Below, one piece after another: positions 1 through 10,253 of a DNA stretch of 64,000 nucleotides. Every line of letters starts with the position of its first letter. Within the stretch, counting starts at the first letter, position 1. The translations under genes were made by a program, and so were the position numbers. The notes below the pieces were generated by a model that made no database searches, was not told the DNA's origin, and saw only the letters and a program-made list of their open reading frames with translations. Source of the stretch: a candidate division KSB1 bacterium (GTDB taxonomy: Bacteria > Zhuqueibacterota > Zhuqueibacteria > Zhuqueibacterales > Zhuqueibacteraceae); NCBI GenBank assembly GCA_034506175.1, contig JAPDQB010000013.1, positions 1 to 64,000 of the forward strand. Direction: 5' to 3'.

Positions 1-117
1 CTATAGAATGAATCACCTCCTCGACGAATTAGGTTGAGGACTTGAACTTCACAATTATACAACGGATGCCAGGGGTAATGGACTTTCACAAAACTGCCTT
101 TATGAGCTTTGTATGAC

Positions 118-166
118 CATTGCCCCACCAATCCAATCATCCATCACTCCAGCACTCCAGTTTAGG
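118..166. repeat. Short heptad-periodic intergenic sequence after sprA
   Basis: Just downstream of the sprA stop codon the sequence can be cut into similar 7-base blocks built on ATCCATC and CTCCAGC. Period and style match the better developed heptad tracts elsewhere in this window (for example 8474-8546 and 36118-36229), but this copy is degenerate. Bases 1-117 show no gene that I can support. Confidence 0.4.
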
Positions 167-3100
167 TTACTCGCCACGGATGGAAATATTCACGTCGATG
201 CCGAGTTCTTTGATATTCGTCTCGCCGCTCAACTTGCTTTCGGTTTTGCCGATTTCGAAATGCGCGCCGCCGCGCACGCGGTTGCTGAACGAATAGGTCA
301 TGCGCGGACTGATCGACCAGCGTTTGGTGGTGTTGGCGCTGATGTCTTGCGCCGTGCCGCGCCGCAAGCCCGATTCGCTGGAACTGCGCAAAAACGTCAT
401 GGAGAAATCAACCGAGTTGCGCAGCTCTTTGCTTTTCAGGAAGGGCAGTGGAATTTTGAAACCCGACTGTTTGGAATACGTGGCCGTAAAGGACATTTCA
501 TTGTTGCGCGTCAGCGCCGCGCTTTGCGTAATGCGCTCGTTGGTCAGGGCATCGTAATTATAGGTCGGTCGCTCGCCGGTGGTCTTGCTGTATTGGAAAG
601 TCGTCACCATGCCGTTTTTCAGCGTCATGTTGACTTTGATCAACGGCCGGAAATTGAACGAAAAATCCTCGTTGGTGACGCGGTCGGGCGAGCCGTTCCA
701 CATCGAAGATTTTTTGCCGCCGAAACCGTGGCTGAGGCTGAGGCTGTTGGCTAATTTGCCGAACCACTTGATGCGCTCCAGGCCGCTCCACGTCACCGTC
801 CATTCCGGAAACGGCATGTCGACCTCGGGAAGAAACGGCAGGCCCAGCTCGGAGGTGCGCAGCCACGAATCCGAAGAGCTGCCGGTGATCGTCGTGCTCT
901 CGTTGCGCTGTTGATCGTGATCGAACCGCGCCGTGATGTTGAAGCTGCGGCCCACGTCGAAACCCGAGCTCAACGAAATATTATCGCGGCGCTGATAGGT
1001 CGAAGGCGTTGTCGTGACGCCGGGGACTTGTTGAACACCGGGATTGCGCGTCAACCCGAGTTGGTATGCCCAGCCTGGCCGTCCCGGGCGGAGCGCGTAG
1101 TCAGAGTAGCTTTCATTGCGGCTGAAATTAACGCTGACATCCTTGAATTTGGTGAAAACGCTGAAGAACTGCAAGGGCGAAATGCCGCGCCCGGATTTTT
1201 TTTCCTCATTCTCCTTTTGCTTTTTTTCTTTTTCCCGGCCGGGCTGTTCGCGCCGCTCTTCCGGCGGCTGGGGTTCTTCAGGACGTAGCACCTCGGCGTC
1301 GGGATCGTCATCGCGCCGCGGTTGCGGTTGCACTGGGGGAGGCAGACGTGGCGCCGGGCGTTTGCGCTCCGGCGTTTCACGGCTGGGCGGCGCCTCTTTG
1401 CGTTTGAAAATTTTAAACAACTCCGTGAAGCGCAGTGTCGAATTGGCGGTAAACGTTTTGCTGGTGCCGGCGCTGCGGCCGACGGCGCCCTGCTGAATAT
1501 TGTTGGTGTAACGATAATTGCTGCTGTAGCTCAAATTGGGATTGAACCAGGTAAACAAATTCGGCGTGTATCTGACGCCGGCGGTTTGCGACAAATTGAC
1601 GACTTCGTGATCGCCGCTCAAAAGCGCCATCAGACCCTGCTTCGGCTCGACCAGGTAGGGCAATTCGCCTCCCTTTTCCAGCGAATCCTTGTACGCCCGG
1701 CCCCGGCTCAAAAGATCGCTCGTCATGCCATAAGAAAAATCCAGGTTGAGGTTTTCCAGCAACTTCATTGCCGAGCGCAAATTGGTCACCGCCGTGTACG
1801 TCGCCGTATTGCTGCGAACGCCGTTTTTGCTGCCGAGCAGGCGGGTCTCCGATTTGTCATCGCTTTTGGTGGCTTGCAACTGGGCGCTGAAATTTTGCGG
1901 TGTATAATAAAGCTTGGTATTGGTGAGCTTGCCCAACAGCGGCGCTTTGCCAATCCATTTGAACGGCTCAATGTAATTCCTCGAGCCGAAGGTCAAATTG
2001 TAACTGGCGTCGCCGGACCAGGCTTCGCGCCGGGAAAATTTGATCTGCGAGCTTTGCAGATTGCTTTGGGTGTAACTCAAACTGCCGGAAAGATTGTCAA
2101 TGGTGTTTTTAATGAAAAAATTCTGCGAGCGGGCGCGCCGGCGCGCCGAGACATTGAACCCGAACTGGTCGCTCAAGGCTTTGATCTTGGCCAAAGTCGT
2201 GTCGGGCAAATCATTCGTCACCAAAATATCCGTGCCGGGAATGTATTTCGGCTGCGCGTCGGTCTTGGTGTAATTCATGCTGACCGGAACTGCCAGCCCC
2301 AAGCCTTGCGGCAGCAGCTTGTCCGCCGTTATGCTGCTCGCAATCGTAAAATTCGTGCGATTATCGCCCCCGCCGAAACGCTGTGAGACGTTGTGAAAAT
2401 CCGCGTCCTGCCGGTTGACCTCGCCGTTGATGGTCATGAAATCCGCCAGCTTGAGATCGGCGCGCAGGCGCAGCGCAATGCCCCGGTCTTTTTTCACTTC
2501 GGTGACGCGCAGCTCGTTCATCCAAATCTCGCCCCAAAAATTTTTCGTTGCAGAAAGATTTTTGATGCCGGCCACCAGCGTGCGAACATTGGTCAGCGAA
2601 GGATTGCCGCGCACGCGCAGTTCCTGCGTGGCGTTCAGGCGCTGGCGGCGATAGCGGAAGACATCCTTCTCATAACCGGCGACCGCGCTGTCGGCAGACA
2701 GCGTCTCCTTCAAGCTGGCCAGCTCGATCAAATCGATCTCCATGTTGTTTTTGGCATCCCAGCCGGGAAAAACTTTTTCGCGAAACTCGTAAAAGTTGCT
2801 GGAATCGGCGCCAAAACGGATGAAAAATTCCACCTGATCGAGCTCGGCGCCGTCGGCGCTGTGCAGAATATCCTTTTTGCCGTAAACAAACATCTTCAAC
2901 CGGTTGTAGTTCACCAAATTCATCGGTTGAAAAAAAGTTTTCTGCGCCACGGCGATCTCGTTTTGCCGCAGGCCGCGGCCCTCGCTTTTGATGCGCAAGA
3001 CTTGCGATTGCTCTTTGGCGCGCAGACGCGTAATGCGGTCCACCTCACCTTGCACGCCCGGCGGGGAATCATACTCATCGGGATTTTCTTCGTTGTTGAT

Positions 3101-6100
3101 GACGGTGACCTCGAAGCGCTGATCTTGTTGTGCCGCCCTGAAATTCGTTTCCGAAGTAACAATGCCGACTTCTTTCCACTCATTGCCGGCCAGGCTGAGC
3201 TCGGCGATGCTGATCACCGTTCCCCTGGCATCGTCAACGCTATCCACCCAGACGCGAACGTATTCGATCCGGCTGAAATCCGCAATTGTCGGACTCGATT
3301 TGCCGTCGCTTTTTACGCCATCGGATAGAGGAATGCGATAGAGCTTCCAGCCGCTGAGGCGGCCGCCGCGAAAATATTTGTTCTTGACCGCGACGTTGTT
3401 CGTATCCAGAGAAAATGTATACGAGACATAATTGTTGGAAAGATCGAGGCCGCCGTTGGCGTTGATGTCTTCGGTGTCCGGGCGAATCGAGCCGCCGGCT
3501 TCGTTGGCGTCATTCCTGCTGTTTTCCGTGCCGTTGATCCGGCTGTAATCAAAGCTTCCGGAAGAGTAGCTCCAATCATCATCGCTCGGCGGCTCGCCCC
3601 AATCGCGCTGGCGATTGCCGTTCAAATCCCAAAAATCCCTGCCGTTTCCATCCAAACTGAAATTCGCGGCTTTATCGTCGCCTTTCACGCCGTCGAGGCC
3701 GAGATCCTCGCCCTCATCCAAAGTATTATTGCGGATGCCGCCAAACGTGTCTTCGGTGTTCAATTGATTGTTCGGAATCACGTCTTCCGAGATTTGCCCG
3801 AGATCGATGTGCAGGCGCCCTTTCGCGCCGAAAAACCAAATCTCCAAAAACTTGCTTTCGGTCTGATCGAAAAACCCCGGCGACAGCGCCCGCATGATGC
3901 CGCCCCACGCCCGTTTCAATCCTGCCGGAGACTTGTCCGCCTCATTCGCTGTCGGATCGAATTCGAGCGTCAACACTTGGGTAATTTGGTTGGTGACATT
4001 GACATCGCGGCCGATGTAAATATCTTCGGTGCGGACGCCGCCAAACGGATTATACCAGATGAGTTTGCCCCGGCGCGCCAGCGCGCTGCGCTCCTTGCGC
4101 GTTCCCAGCGCATCGGGCGGCGCGGCATTGGCAGGATCATCGAAAATCGCCTTCGGAATCGACGCCGGTGTCCAGCCGCGCCGGATGACGCCCAGCGGCG
4201 TCGTGCGTTTTGAAGCTTCGAAATCATCGACGTAGGCCACGCCGTCGCGGTCGCCGGGAACCTTGCTGTTCAGCGTGTTGGGATTCGGCAGAATCTGTGC
4301 AATTTCACCCTCGAGGCGCAGATCGCTCGGCTCCTGCGTCGAAAGAAACGGCAGCGCGTTCAGCGCCTGGCTGAGAAAATTCGGCTGGAAACGCAGCGCC
4401 GTGTTCACGTCCCAAATCAGATTGCGCATCGGCCCGCTGTCGACGCTGCCGAGACGAATGCGCTGATCCAGCGTGCGCTGATTCAAATACAGCAGGGTGC
4501 CGCCGATAAACGAATTTTGATTGAAGCGGTATTCGGCACGCGTGCCGAGAATCGATTTCTTTTCCAATTGAAACAGCGCGTTGCTCTGATAGGAAATTTC
4601 AACGTTGGCGTTCGGCTTGCTCGCCTCCTCTTTTAAAATCGTCAAATTGCCGGAAAAATAGTCGATAATATAATCCGTATCACGCTGCAGTTCCACGCCG
4701 TTGAGCAAAACCTTCTCGGAATTCTCGATGACGTTGAAACCGAGCGTGTAATTGCTGCTGCGCGTTTTGGAACGCACCTCGATATAAAACTTGCTGTCGG
4801 CGTCGATCTCGGCGCGAACTTTGGTGTCGTACATTCTCCTGGTGCGCTTATCCTCCGGCAGCAAATGCTCGGTCTGCGGCGCGCCGTCGACAAAAACGCC
4901 CTGCGGATCGAACGGTTTCAAATCCGGGAAAATCAGCTCGCCGCGGCCGAGGTTGAGAATCACGTCGTCAAAATCAACGATGTTATCCGGCCGGGCCGCG
5001 CCGGTGTTGTCGCGCACGTCCAGGCCGAAAATTTCCAAATACGATTTGGTTCTGCCGCCGACAGTCAAAGCCTCCTGCGGGTCGCCGGAGGGCGGCTTGA
5101 AAAATATTTTCAGCTCGAATCCTTCGCGCGGAATGTTGCGGCCGCCCAGATAATAAACATTTTTCCATTCGAGATTCCAGGTGCTCAAGGTCGGAATCGG
5201 GCTTTTCGCTTTGATCAGACGCAGGTTGATCGAAGCGCGCTTTTGCGGATCGGGATCGGCCACATAGTTGAGATCGCCGACGGTTTCCTGGCTGGTTTTG
5301 AACGCCACCCCCAACACCTCTTCTTCGCCCAGTTGATTGGTCATCACCAGGTAGCCGAGGTCCTTTTGAATGTAATAATCGACATTGGGTTCGAGGCGGA
5401 TAAAGTGGCCGCGATAAATTTCATCGGGATACTTTAAGGTATCCGCCGGATAGGCCCGGCCCGGTATCGATTCCGGCCGGGTGTCATATCCCGGCGCGGA
5501 TTTATAAACAAAAATGTCGGTGATCACCCGCCTGGGGTCGTAGCTGTGAATCCATTTTTGCCGGCTGTAGCGGCGAAACTGATCGCGATAAAGCGAATCA
5601 ATAAAAAAGTATGTAAAGCGGCGGTAATCGGAATCATTGATTCTCTGCGAGCCCTCAGTGGCGCCGCCGGAGAGCGTCAAGCGTTTGTTTTCGCCCTTTT
5701 CCTGGCTGGCAATGGAGGTAATGGCGAGATTGCCGATTTGCATTTCAGTTTTGATGCCGAACAAACCGGCGCTGGTGCCGCCGAAGGTCACGAAGCGCGT
5801 GCCGGGAAGCGACAACGCCACGTTGCCGGCCTCGATTTTTTGAAGAATGTCATCCTCAAAGCCGGTGTAATTCAAGCGAATATTATTTTCAAAATCAAAC
5901 GCGCGCTCGCTGTCCTGATCGACGTTGACCTGCACTTTCTCGCCGATGCGGCCGGTGACGGTGAAGCGTTGCGTTTGGTTCATTTTAAAGCTGAAATCCG
6001 AGCCGCGGGTGAAAGCGGTTTTCACCTCGCTGCGCGTCTCCCGGCGAAACCCGCCCTTGATGCTGATGTCGCCCTGCACGTTCAAGCCGACGGTGCTGCC

Positions 6101-6652
6101 GCCAAAAATTTGCTCGAAAGCCCTGCTCTTGATCGGAACCGGAATTTCGATGTTGACGCCGCCCGGCCCGCGTCGCTGCTCGTCGTCCTCGCGATAAATG
6201 TTTTCCGCCGCCGCCTGGTGCCAGGCGAGTTTTTGCTCGTAGGCAATGCGTTCCTGCAAATAGGTTTTGAGGGGAACCATGTAGCGCTGCCGCATCGGCA
6301 AGCCGTTCATGAGCGCGGTCACGACGATGAATTTGCCGGTGGAATCGATGGTGGTGCGGCGCTGCAAAGAGAAGGGCTGCCAATCCAGGAAAGGCGAAAC
6401 TTCGCCGGCCAGCGACAGACCGCGACGCGGAGTTTTTTCAAACGGGAAAACACGCGGGTCAAGATCTCGCACTTCAGGCAGGCGCAAACCGATTGATGAA
6501 GCCCCATCAACATCTCCATCCAATTCTTGAGCCGACAGGCTGGCGGGTAAAACATAACAACAAAAAAAGACCGAAAAGCAAAATAAAAACTGCGGGGCAG
6601 CTTTCAGTCTTTCAAATCTTGTGAGCTGTTTCTTCACTTCGTTCCAGTTCAA
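167..6652 (-). CDS. sprA: Cell-surface/T9SS translocon protein SprA
   Basis: This is a 2161-residue protein of the SprA/Sov family, the giant outer-membrane channel through which type IX secretion substrates leave the periplasm. A hydrophobic segment (about residues 19-41, ending near LSAQE) acts as signal peptide. The rest is a very long beta-rich chain with repeated strand-turn patterns and the Asp/Asn-rich EDINANGGLDLSNN-type segment around residues 1080-1120 that is common in SprA. A Pro/Glu/Arg-rich low-complexity linker lies near residues 1760-1820. Length is close to the usual 2,200-2,500 residues. The gene stands alone and faces away from lptF. SprA without gldKLMN next to it is normal, since these genes are often scattered. 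Family assignment is firm. The role in secretion is inferred from Bacteroidota. Confidence 0.93.
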   Translation of the reverse strand: MNWNEVKKQLTRFERLKAAPQFLFCFSVFFCCYVLPASLSAQELDGDVDGASSIGLRLPEVRDLDPRVFPFEKTPRRGLSLAGEVSPFLDWQPFSLQRRTTIDSTGKFIVVTALMNGLPMRQRYMVPLKTYLQERIAYEQKLAWHQAAAENIYREDDEQRRGPGGVNIEIPVPIKSRAFEQIFGGSTVGLNVQGDISIKGGFRRETRSEVKTAFTRGSDFSFKMNQTQRFTVTGRIGEKVQVNVDQDSERAFDFENNIRLNYTGFEDDILQKIEAGNVALSLPGTRFVTFGGTSAGLFGIKTEMQIGNLAITSIASQEKGENKRLTLSGGATEGSQRINDSDYRRFTYFFIDSLYRDQFRRYSRQKWIHSYDPRRVITDIFVYKSAPGYDTRPESIPGRAYPADTLKYPDEIYRGHFIRLEPNVDYYIQKDLGYLVMTNQLGEEEVLGVAFKTSQETVGDLNYVADPDPQKRASINLRLIKAKSPIPTLSTWNLEWKNVYYLGGRNIPREGFELKIFFKPPSGDPQEALTVGGRTKSYLEIFGLDVRDNTGAARPDNIVDFDDVILNLGRGELIFPDLKPFDPQGVFVDGAPQTEHLLPEDKRTRRMYDTKVRAEIDADSKFYIEVRSKTRSSNYTLGFNVIENSEKVLLNGVELQRDTDYIIDYFSGNLTILKEEASKPNANVEISYQSNALFQLEKKSILGTRAEYRFNQNSFIGGTLLYLNQRTLDQRIRLGSVDSGPMRNLIWDVNTALRFQPNFLSQALNALPFLSTQEPSDLRLEGEIAQILPNPNTLNSKVPGDRDGVAYVDDFEASKRTTPLGVIRRGWTPASIPKAIFDDPANAAPPDALGTRKERSALARRGKLIWYNPFGGVRTEDIYIGRDVNVTNQITQVLTLEFDPTANEADKSPAGLKRAWGGIMRALSPGFFDQTESKFLEIWFFGAKGRLHIDLGQISEDVIPNNQLNTEDTFGGIRNNTLDEGEDLGLDGVKGDDKAANFSLDGNGRDFWDLNGNRQRDWGEPPSDDDWSYSSGSFDYSRINGTENSRNDANEAGGSIRPDTEDINANGGLDLSNNYVSYTFSLDTNNVAVKNKYFRGGRLSGWKLYRIPLSDGVKSDGKSSPTIADFSRIEYVRVWVDSVDDARGTVISIAELSLAGNEWKEVGIVTSETNFRAAQQDQRFEVTVINNEENPDEYDSPPGVQGEVDRITRLRAKEQSQVLRIKSEGRGLRQNEIAVAQKTFFQPMNLVNYNRLKMFVYGKKDILHSADGAELDQVEFFIRFGADSSNFYEFREKVFPGWDAKNNMEIDLIELASLKETLSADSAVAGYEKDVFRYRRQRLNATQELRVRGNPSLTNVRTLVAGIKNLSATKNFWGEIWMNELRVTEVKKDRGIALRLRADLKLADFMTINGEVNRQDADFHNVSQRFGGGDNRTNFTIASSITADKLLPQGLGLAVPVSMNYTKTDAQPKYIPGTDILVTNDLPDTTLAKIKALSDQFGFNVSARRRARSQNFFIKNTIDNLSGSLSYTQSNLQSSQIKFSRREAWSGDASYNLTFGSRNYIEPFKWIGKAPLLGKLTNTKLYYTPQNFSAQLQATKSDDKSETRLLGSKNGVRSNTATYTAVTNLRSAMKLLENLNLDFSYGMTSDLLSRGRAYKDSLEKGGELPYLVEPKQGLMALLSGDHEVVNLSQTAGVRYTPNLFTWFNPNLSYSSNYRYTNNIQQGAVGRSAGTSKTFTANSTLRFTELFKIFKRKEAPPSRETPERKRPAPRLPPPVQPQPRRDDDPDAEVLRPEEPQPPEERREQPGREKEKKQKENEEKKSGRGISPLQFFSVFTKFKDVSVNFSRNESYSDYALRPGRPGWAYQLGLTRNPGVQQVPGVTTTPSTYQRRDNISLSSGFDVGRSFNITARFDHDQQRNESTTITGSSSDSWLRTSELGLPFLPEVDMPFPEWTVTWSGLERIKWFGKLANSLSLSHGFGGKKSSMWNGSPDRVTNEDFSFNFRPLIKVNMTLKNGMVTTFQYSKTTGERPTYNYDALTNERITQSAALTRNNEMSFTATYSKQSGFKIPLPFLKSKELRNSVDFSMTFLRSSSESGLRRGTAQDISANTTKRWSISPRMTYSFSNRVRGGAHFEIGKTESKLSGETNIKELGIDVNISIRGE

Positions 6653-6836
6653 CCATGCGTCAGCCCCGCGCGAAAAACGGGGTTATCGTTCAGGGTTTTA
6701 TCAGCGCGCGGGACAGATTCCGGTTTCAGAATCCTGTAACAATCTTTTCGATATTGGCTCCTCGAATTGTTCGACCGTCCATTTAGCAGTTAAAAAATAA
6801 AAAAATGCCCTGTCAGAATCAAGGAAAATTTATGCA

Positions 6837-6899
6837 ACTGAGCGGTCACTGAAACCCGGAAGAGTTCAAAAAGTTTGAATCCTCAAGTGACCGGTCAGT
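6837..6899. promoter_or_regulatory. Nested inverted repeat between divergent sprA and lptF
   Basis: Two 14-base arms (6837-6850 and 6886-6899) match with one mismatch. They enclose a second small palindrome, TTCAAA-AA-(G)TTTGAA, at about 6865-6879. The right arm contains the perfect 10-base palindrome TGACCGGTCA (6888-6897), which recurs once more at 53128-53137. The element lies in the 387-base divergent gap 6653-7039. It could be an operator for both genes or a mobile hairpin repeat. No convincing sigma-70 promoter was identified. Confidence 0.5.
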
Positions 6900-7039
6900 G
6901 ATTTGCCTAGAATAAAATACGAACAATCCGCACGATGTCAAGGCGTGACATTTGGCCTTACGCTCCGCCGGGTTTTGAAGTTCCGTCCATTTCGCAAAAA
7001 AAAGTGGCGGAAAAGCCTGAAGTTGGCTATATTTCAAAT

Positions 7040-8473
7040 ATGACACGTTTCATTCTGCCGCGTTATATTTTGCGCGAACACCTCGGGCCGTTTTTCTTCG
7101 GCTTCGCGGTGATTACGTTGATCTTTCTGCTCAATCTGGTTTTTCGGGAGCTGAGCCGGATGTTGAGCAAGGGCCTGCCGTGGAACGTCGTGCTGGAATT
7201 TTTCGCACTCAACCTGGCTTGGATCATCGCGCTCGCCGTGCCGATGGCCGTGCTGATGGCCACCCTCATGGCCTTCGGCCGTTTGGCGGCCGACAATGAA
7301 ATCACCGCCATGAAAGCGAGCGGCGTCAGCATTTATCGCATCGTCACCCCGATTTTATTCGCCGCGAGCCTGATTGCTATCGGCATGATTTGGTTCAACA
7401 ATGCGGTTCTGCCTGATTTCAATCATCGCGCCCGCATCCTCGCCGGCGACATTGCGAGAAAGAAACCGGGCGTGAGCATCGAGCCGGGCGTTTGGTATAA
7501 AAACATTCCGGATTTTGGGTTGCTCGTGCAAGAGCTTGTCGACAGTATTCAAGCCAATGGCAAAAGCGCGTCTTCCAACGGCGTCACGATTGCCCGCAAT
7601 TTGCTGATCACGGATCACAGCGATCCCGACCACAACCGCACCATTTCGGCGCGGCGCGGTTACATCGAGCTGAATCCCCGTCTCGGCGCGCTGGTGCTGA
7701 CGCTTTTTGACGGCGAAGTGCAGGAGATCGATTTTACAAAAATGGAAGAGTTGCGGCACGTCAGTTTTACCAAGCACGTGTTGTCGATCGCAGTCGATGA
7801 CATGTTTCTGCGCCGCAGCGAATCGGAATATCGCGGCGACCGGGAGAAAAGCGCGCCGCAAATGCGGCAGGAAGTGCAAGCCAACCAACAACTGATCGCC
7901 GAAAGCTTGAAAGCGCTCAACGAGCATGTTGGCCGGGATTTGCAGCGTGCTGTGGGGTCGGCTTTTGGCCTCGTCGCCGCGGCGGATTCGGTTCGATCAA
8001 ACTACCAGCCGCCGGCCCGCGCCGATAGCCTGACCGCGGTGGAAAGGCAGCAGCGGTTGACCGCGCTTGTCTTGAGCGTGCGCCAGACGCTTTATCATAT
8101 CGAAAATCAGCTTGCCATTGTTCGCAGCTACGAGCGCAGCAACAAAGGCCTGCTGGTGGAAATTCACAAAAAATATTCGATCCCGGTGGCGTGCCTGGTG
8201 TTCGTGATCATCGGCGCGCCGCTCGGCTTCATGGCGCGGCGTGGCGGTCTGGCGACCGGAGGCGGATTGAGCCTCGGTTTTTTTCTGCTGTACTGGGCCT
8301 CGCTCATCGGCGGCGAAGATTTGGCCGATCGCGAATTCATTTCACCGTTCGTCGCCATGTGGTCCGCCAATTTCATCGTCGGCGCCTTGGGGTTGTATCT
8401 TTTGCGGCGCGCCGCCCAGGAGAATGTGACGATGGATTTGACCAAGCTGCTGTGGTGGCGGAAAGGCAAGTGA
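7040..8473 (+). CDS. lptF: LPS export permease LptF (YjgP/YjgQ family)
   Basis: This 477-residue inner-membrane permease is one of the two transmembrane subunits of the LptB2FG transporter, which extracts lipopolysaccharide from the inner membrane and passes it to LptC. The start MTRFILPRYILREH is chosen because it opens the family-typical N-terminus directly before the first membrane helix. An upstream in-frame start adds 35 unrelated residues. Three N-terminal helices (about residues 12-37, 53-78 and 98-120), a periplasmic jellyroll-like region (about 120-360) and three C-terminal helices (about 375-470) give the LptF/G topology. The periplasmic region is longer than average because of a coiled-coil-like insert (about residues 255-360). 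It is followed by lptG, so the two form an operon. LptF versus LptG was assigned by order only. Confidence 0.85.
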   Translation: MTRFILPRYILREHLGPFFFGFAVITLIFLLNLVFRELSRMLSKGLPWNVVLEFFALNLAWIIALAVPMAVLMATLMAFGRLAADNEITAMKASGVSIYRIVTPILFAASLIAIGMIWFNNAVLPDFNHRARILAGDIARKKPGVSIEPGVWYKNIPDFGLLVQELVDSIQANGKSASSNGVTIARNLLITDHSDPDHNRTISARRGYIELNPRLGALVLTLFDGEVQEIDFTKMEELRHVSFTKHVLSIAVDDMFLRRSESEYRGDREKSAPQMRQEVQANQQLIAESLKALNEHVGRDLQRAVGSAFGLVAAADSVRSNYQPPARADSLTAVERQQRLTALVLSVRQTLYHIENQLAIVRSYERSNKGLLVEIHKKYSIPVACLVFVIIGAPLGFMARRGGLATGGGLSLGFFLLYWASLIGGEDLADREFISPFVAMWSANFIVGALGLYLLRRAAQENVTMDLTKLLWWRKGK

Positions 8474-8546
8474 TCAGTAACCAGTAATCAGTGTCTCGAC
8501 CTGCAACCAGCAACGAGCAACCAGCAACAAGCGACCAGAAACCAGC
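8474..8546. repeat. Heptanucleotide tandem tract between lptF and lptG
   Basis: The whole lptF-lptG spacer, from the lptF stop to the lptG ATG, is built of about ten 7-base blocks. Blocks include TCAGTAA, CCAGTAA, TCAGTGT, then TGCAACC, AGCAACG, AGCAACC, AGCAACA, AGCGACC and AGAAACC. The blocks drift in sequence but keep the period exactly. No obvious Shine-Dalgarno is left before lptG. This resembles cyanobacterial STRR heptamers in design. Confidence 0.75.
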
Positions 8547-9692
8547 ATGATACTCGACCGTTACGTTTCGAGAAAATTTCTTTTCAACCTGCTGTTTTCG
8601 CTGACGGCCTTCGCGAGTATTTTCATCACCGTCGATCTGCTCGAAAAATTGTCGGAATTTATCGATAGAAAAGCCCCGGTCTTTGTGGTGGCGAGCTATT
8701 ATTTTTATTATCTGCCTTATGTGATTATTCTGAGCATGCCGGTGGCGATGCTGCTGGCTTCGATGTTCAGCGTCGGCCAACTCAGCAAATACAACGAGCT
8801 GACCGCCATGCTGTCCGCCGGGCGTTCATTGCATCGCATTTTGCTGCCGCTCTTCGTCATCGGCGTGCTGATCAGCGGCGCCATGCTGGTCTTTGCCGAG
8901 CGCGTCATGCCCGTTGCCAACCAACGCAAGGCGGAGATCAAGCAGCAGTACATCGACCGCATACCGCGAAACCTGCCGGCGCGTTTGTCCAATCTTTATT
9001 TTCAGGAAAGCGCGGACCCGCCCGCCGAACATCGCGACGGTAGTCGGGGAAATTTCGGCGAGGTTGCGGTGCGGCGCATTTTCATCGGATACTATGACGA
9101 AACCGCTAAGGTGGCGCAGAAAGTCAGCATCCAAAATTACAACGGCATTTTTATTACAGAGCGCATCGACGCCGTGCAAATGCGCTGGCGAGAATCGTCA
9201 AACCGCCAAATCGGCGTGTGGGAAATGCTGCAAGGCTATCGCCGTAAATTCGACGGCGAACGCGAAGCCTTCGCGCGTTTCGATACGCTGACAATGCCGG
9301 AGTTGTCGTTCACCCCGCAGGTGTTGACGAAAGTGCAAAAAGATCCCGAAGAAATGTCGTACGGCGAATTACAGGAGTTCATCCGCGAAGTCGCGCGCAA
9401 CGGTGGCAATCCCGAACGTTGGTTGGTAGATTTGTATTTGAAGATTTCTTTTCCGCTGGCGAATTTCATCATCGTGCTTTTCGGCGCCCCTTTGGCAGCA
9501 GGCCGAATTCGCTCCGGCGGCGCCGTCGGCGTCGCCACGAGCTTGGTCATCTGCTTTCTCTATTTTGGCACGGTGAAAACCTCGCAATCCATGGGGCAAA
9601 ACGGCACACTGGATCCGCTGCTCGCCGCCTGGTTGGGAAACATCATTTTTCTCGCCGCCGGGTTGGTGGTTTTGGTGAAAGCGAGAAAATAA
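8547..9692 (+). CDS. lptG: LPS export permease LptG (YjgP/YjgQ family)
   Basis: A 381-residue second YjgP/YjgQ permease, partner of the upstream gene in the LptB2FG lipopolysaccharide exporter. It opens with MILDRYVSRKFLFNLLF and the first helix, followed by helices near residues 50-72 and 95-118. A periplasmic domain follows (about 120-290), then three helices (about 300-378) that include the conserved region around ISFPLANFIIVLFGAPLAAG. Length is typical of LptG. The ATG directly abuts a heptad repeat tract, so the ribosome-binding region is not canonical. The gene is followed by purE after 15 bases. LptA, LptB, LptC and LptD are not in the window. Confidence 0.85.
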   Translation: MILDRYVSRKFLFNLLFSLTAFASIFITVDLLEKLSEFIDRKAPVFVVASYYFYYLPYVIILSMPVAMLLASMFSVGQLSKYNELTAMLSAGRSLHRILLPLFVIGVLISGAMLVFAERVMPVANQRKAEIKQQYIDRIPRNLPARLSNLYFQESADPPAEHRDGSRGNFGEVAVRRIFIGYYDETAKVAQKVSIQNYNGIFITERIDAVQMRWRESSNRQIGVWEMLQGYRRKFDGEREAFARFDTLTMPELSFTPQVLTKVQKDPEEMSYGELQEFIREVARNGGNPERWLVDLYLKISFPLANFIIVLFGAPLAAGRIRSGGAVGVATSLVICFLYFGTVKTSQSMGQNGTLDPLLAAWLGNIIFLAAGLVVLVKARK

Positions 9693-9707
9693 TCAAGGTC
9701 ATTCATC

Positions 9708-10253
9708 ATGCCAAATCCGTTGGTTGGAATCATCATGGGCAGCGATTCCGATCTGCCCGTCATGCAGCAAGCCGCCGAGATGCTCACAGAATTCGGCGTG
9801 CCGCATGAAATCACCATCGTCTCCGCCCATCGCACGCCGCAGCGTTTGTTCGAGTACGCGCGCGCTGCCGAAGCCCGCGGGTTGGAGATCATCATCGCCG
9901 GCGCCGGCGGCGCGGCGCATTTGCCCGGCATGGCAGCCTCCCTCACGCCTCTGCCGGTCATCGGCGTCCCGGTGAAAGCGTCCTCGCTCGAAGGATTGGA
10001 TGCGCTTCTCTCCATCGTGCAAATGCCCGCTGGGGTGCCGGTCGCGACGGTTGCGATCAACAACGCTAAAAATGCCGGCATTCTCGCCGCGCAAATTTTG
10101 GGCGTCAAATTTCCTGAAATCCGCGCCCGGGTGGCGGCTTATAAAACGCAGTTGGAAAAAACCGTGCTGGAAAAAGCGGAGAAGATGGAAAAAGGCGACT
10201 TGGATGAGCGCCCGAAAGTTGGAATAAATTCTCAAGGTTTTCTTGATTCATAA
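9708..10253 (+). CDS. purE: N5-carboxyaminoimidazole ribonucleotide mutase PurE
   Basis: A 181-residue class I PurE, a cytosolic octamer that converts N5-CAIR to 4-carboxyaminoimidazole ribonucleotide in purine synthesis. The diagnostic motifs are all present: GSDSDLPV near residue 11, SAHRTP near 42, the [11 protein letters not shown] loop near 72 and NAKNAGILA near 123. A C-terminal tail of about 20 residues exceeds the usual length of about 160. Its 3' end overlaps the convergent ferritin-like gene by 22 bases. Class I PurE normally works with PurK, which is not in this window. Co-transcription with lptFG is suggested by the 15-base gap but has no obvious functional logic. Confidence 0.95.
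   Translation: MPNPLVGIIMGSDSDLPVMQQAAEMLTEFGVPHEITIVSAHRTPQRLFEYARAAEARGLEIIIAGAGGAAHLPGMAASLTPLPVIGVPVKASSLEGLDALLSIVQMPAGVPVATVAINNAKNAGILAAQILGVKFPEIRARVAAYKTQLEKTVLEKAEKMEKGDLDERPKVGINSQGFLDS

Noticed and set aside
1322..6496. Long open frames antisense to sprA (354, 311 and 316 codons)
   Set aside because: They are complements of a clear SprA coding sequence. Their products are Arg/Ala/Gly-rich without motifs and lack ribosome-binding sites. They reflect GC-biased third positions.
8474..8546. CRISPR array
   Set aside because: The period is 7 bases with no spacers. CRISPR repeats are 21-40 bases with unique spacers of similar length. No cas genes are present.
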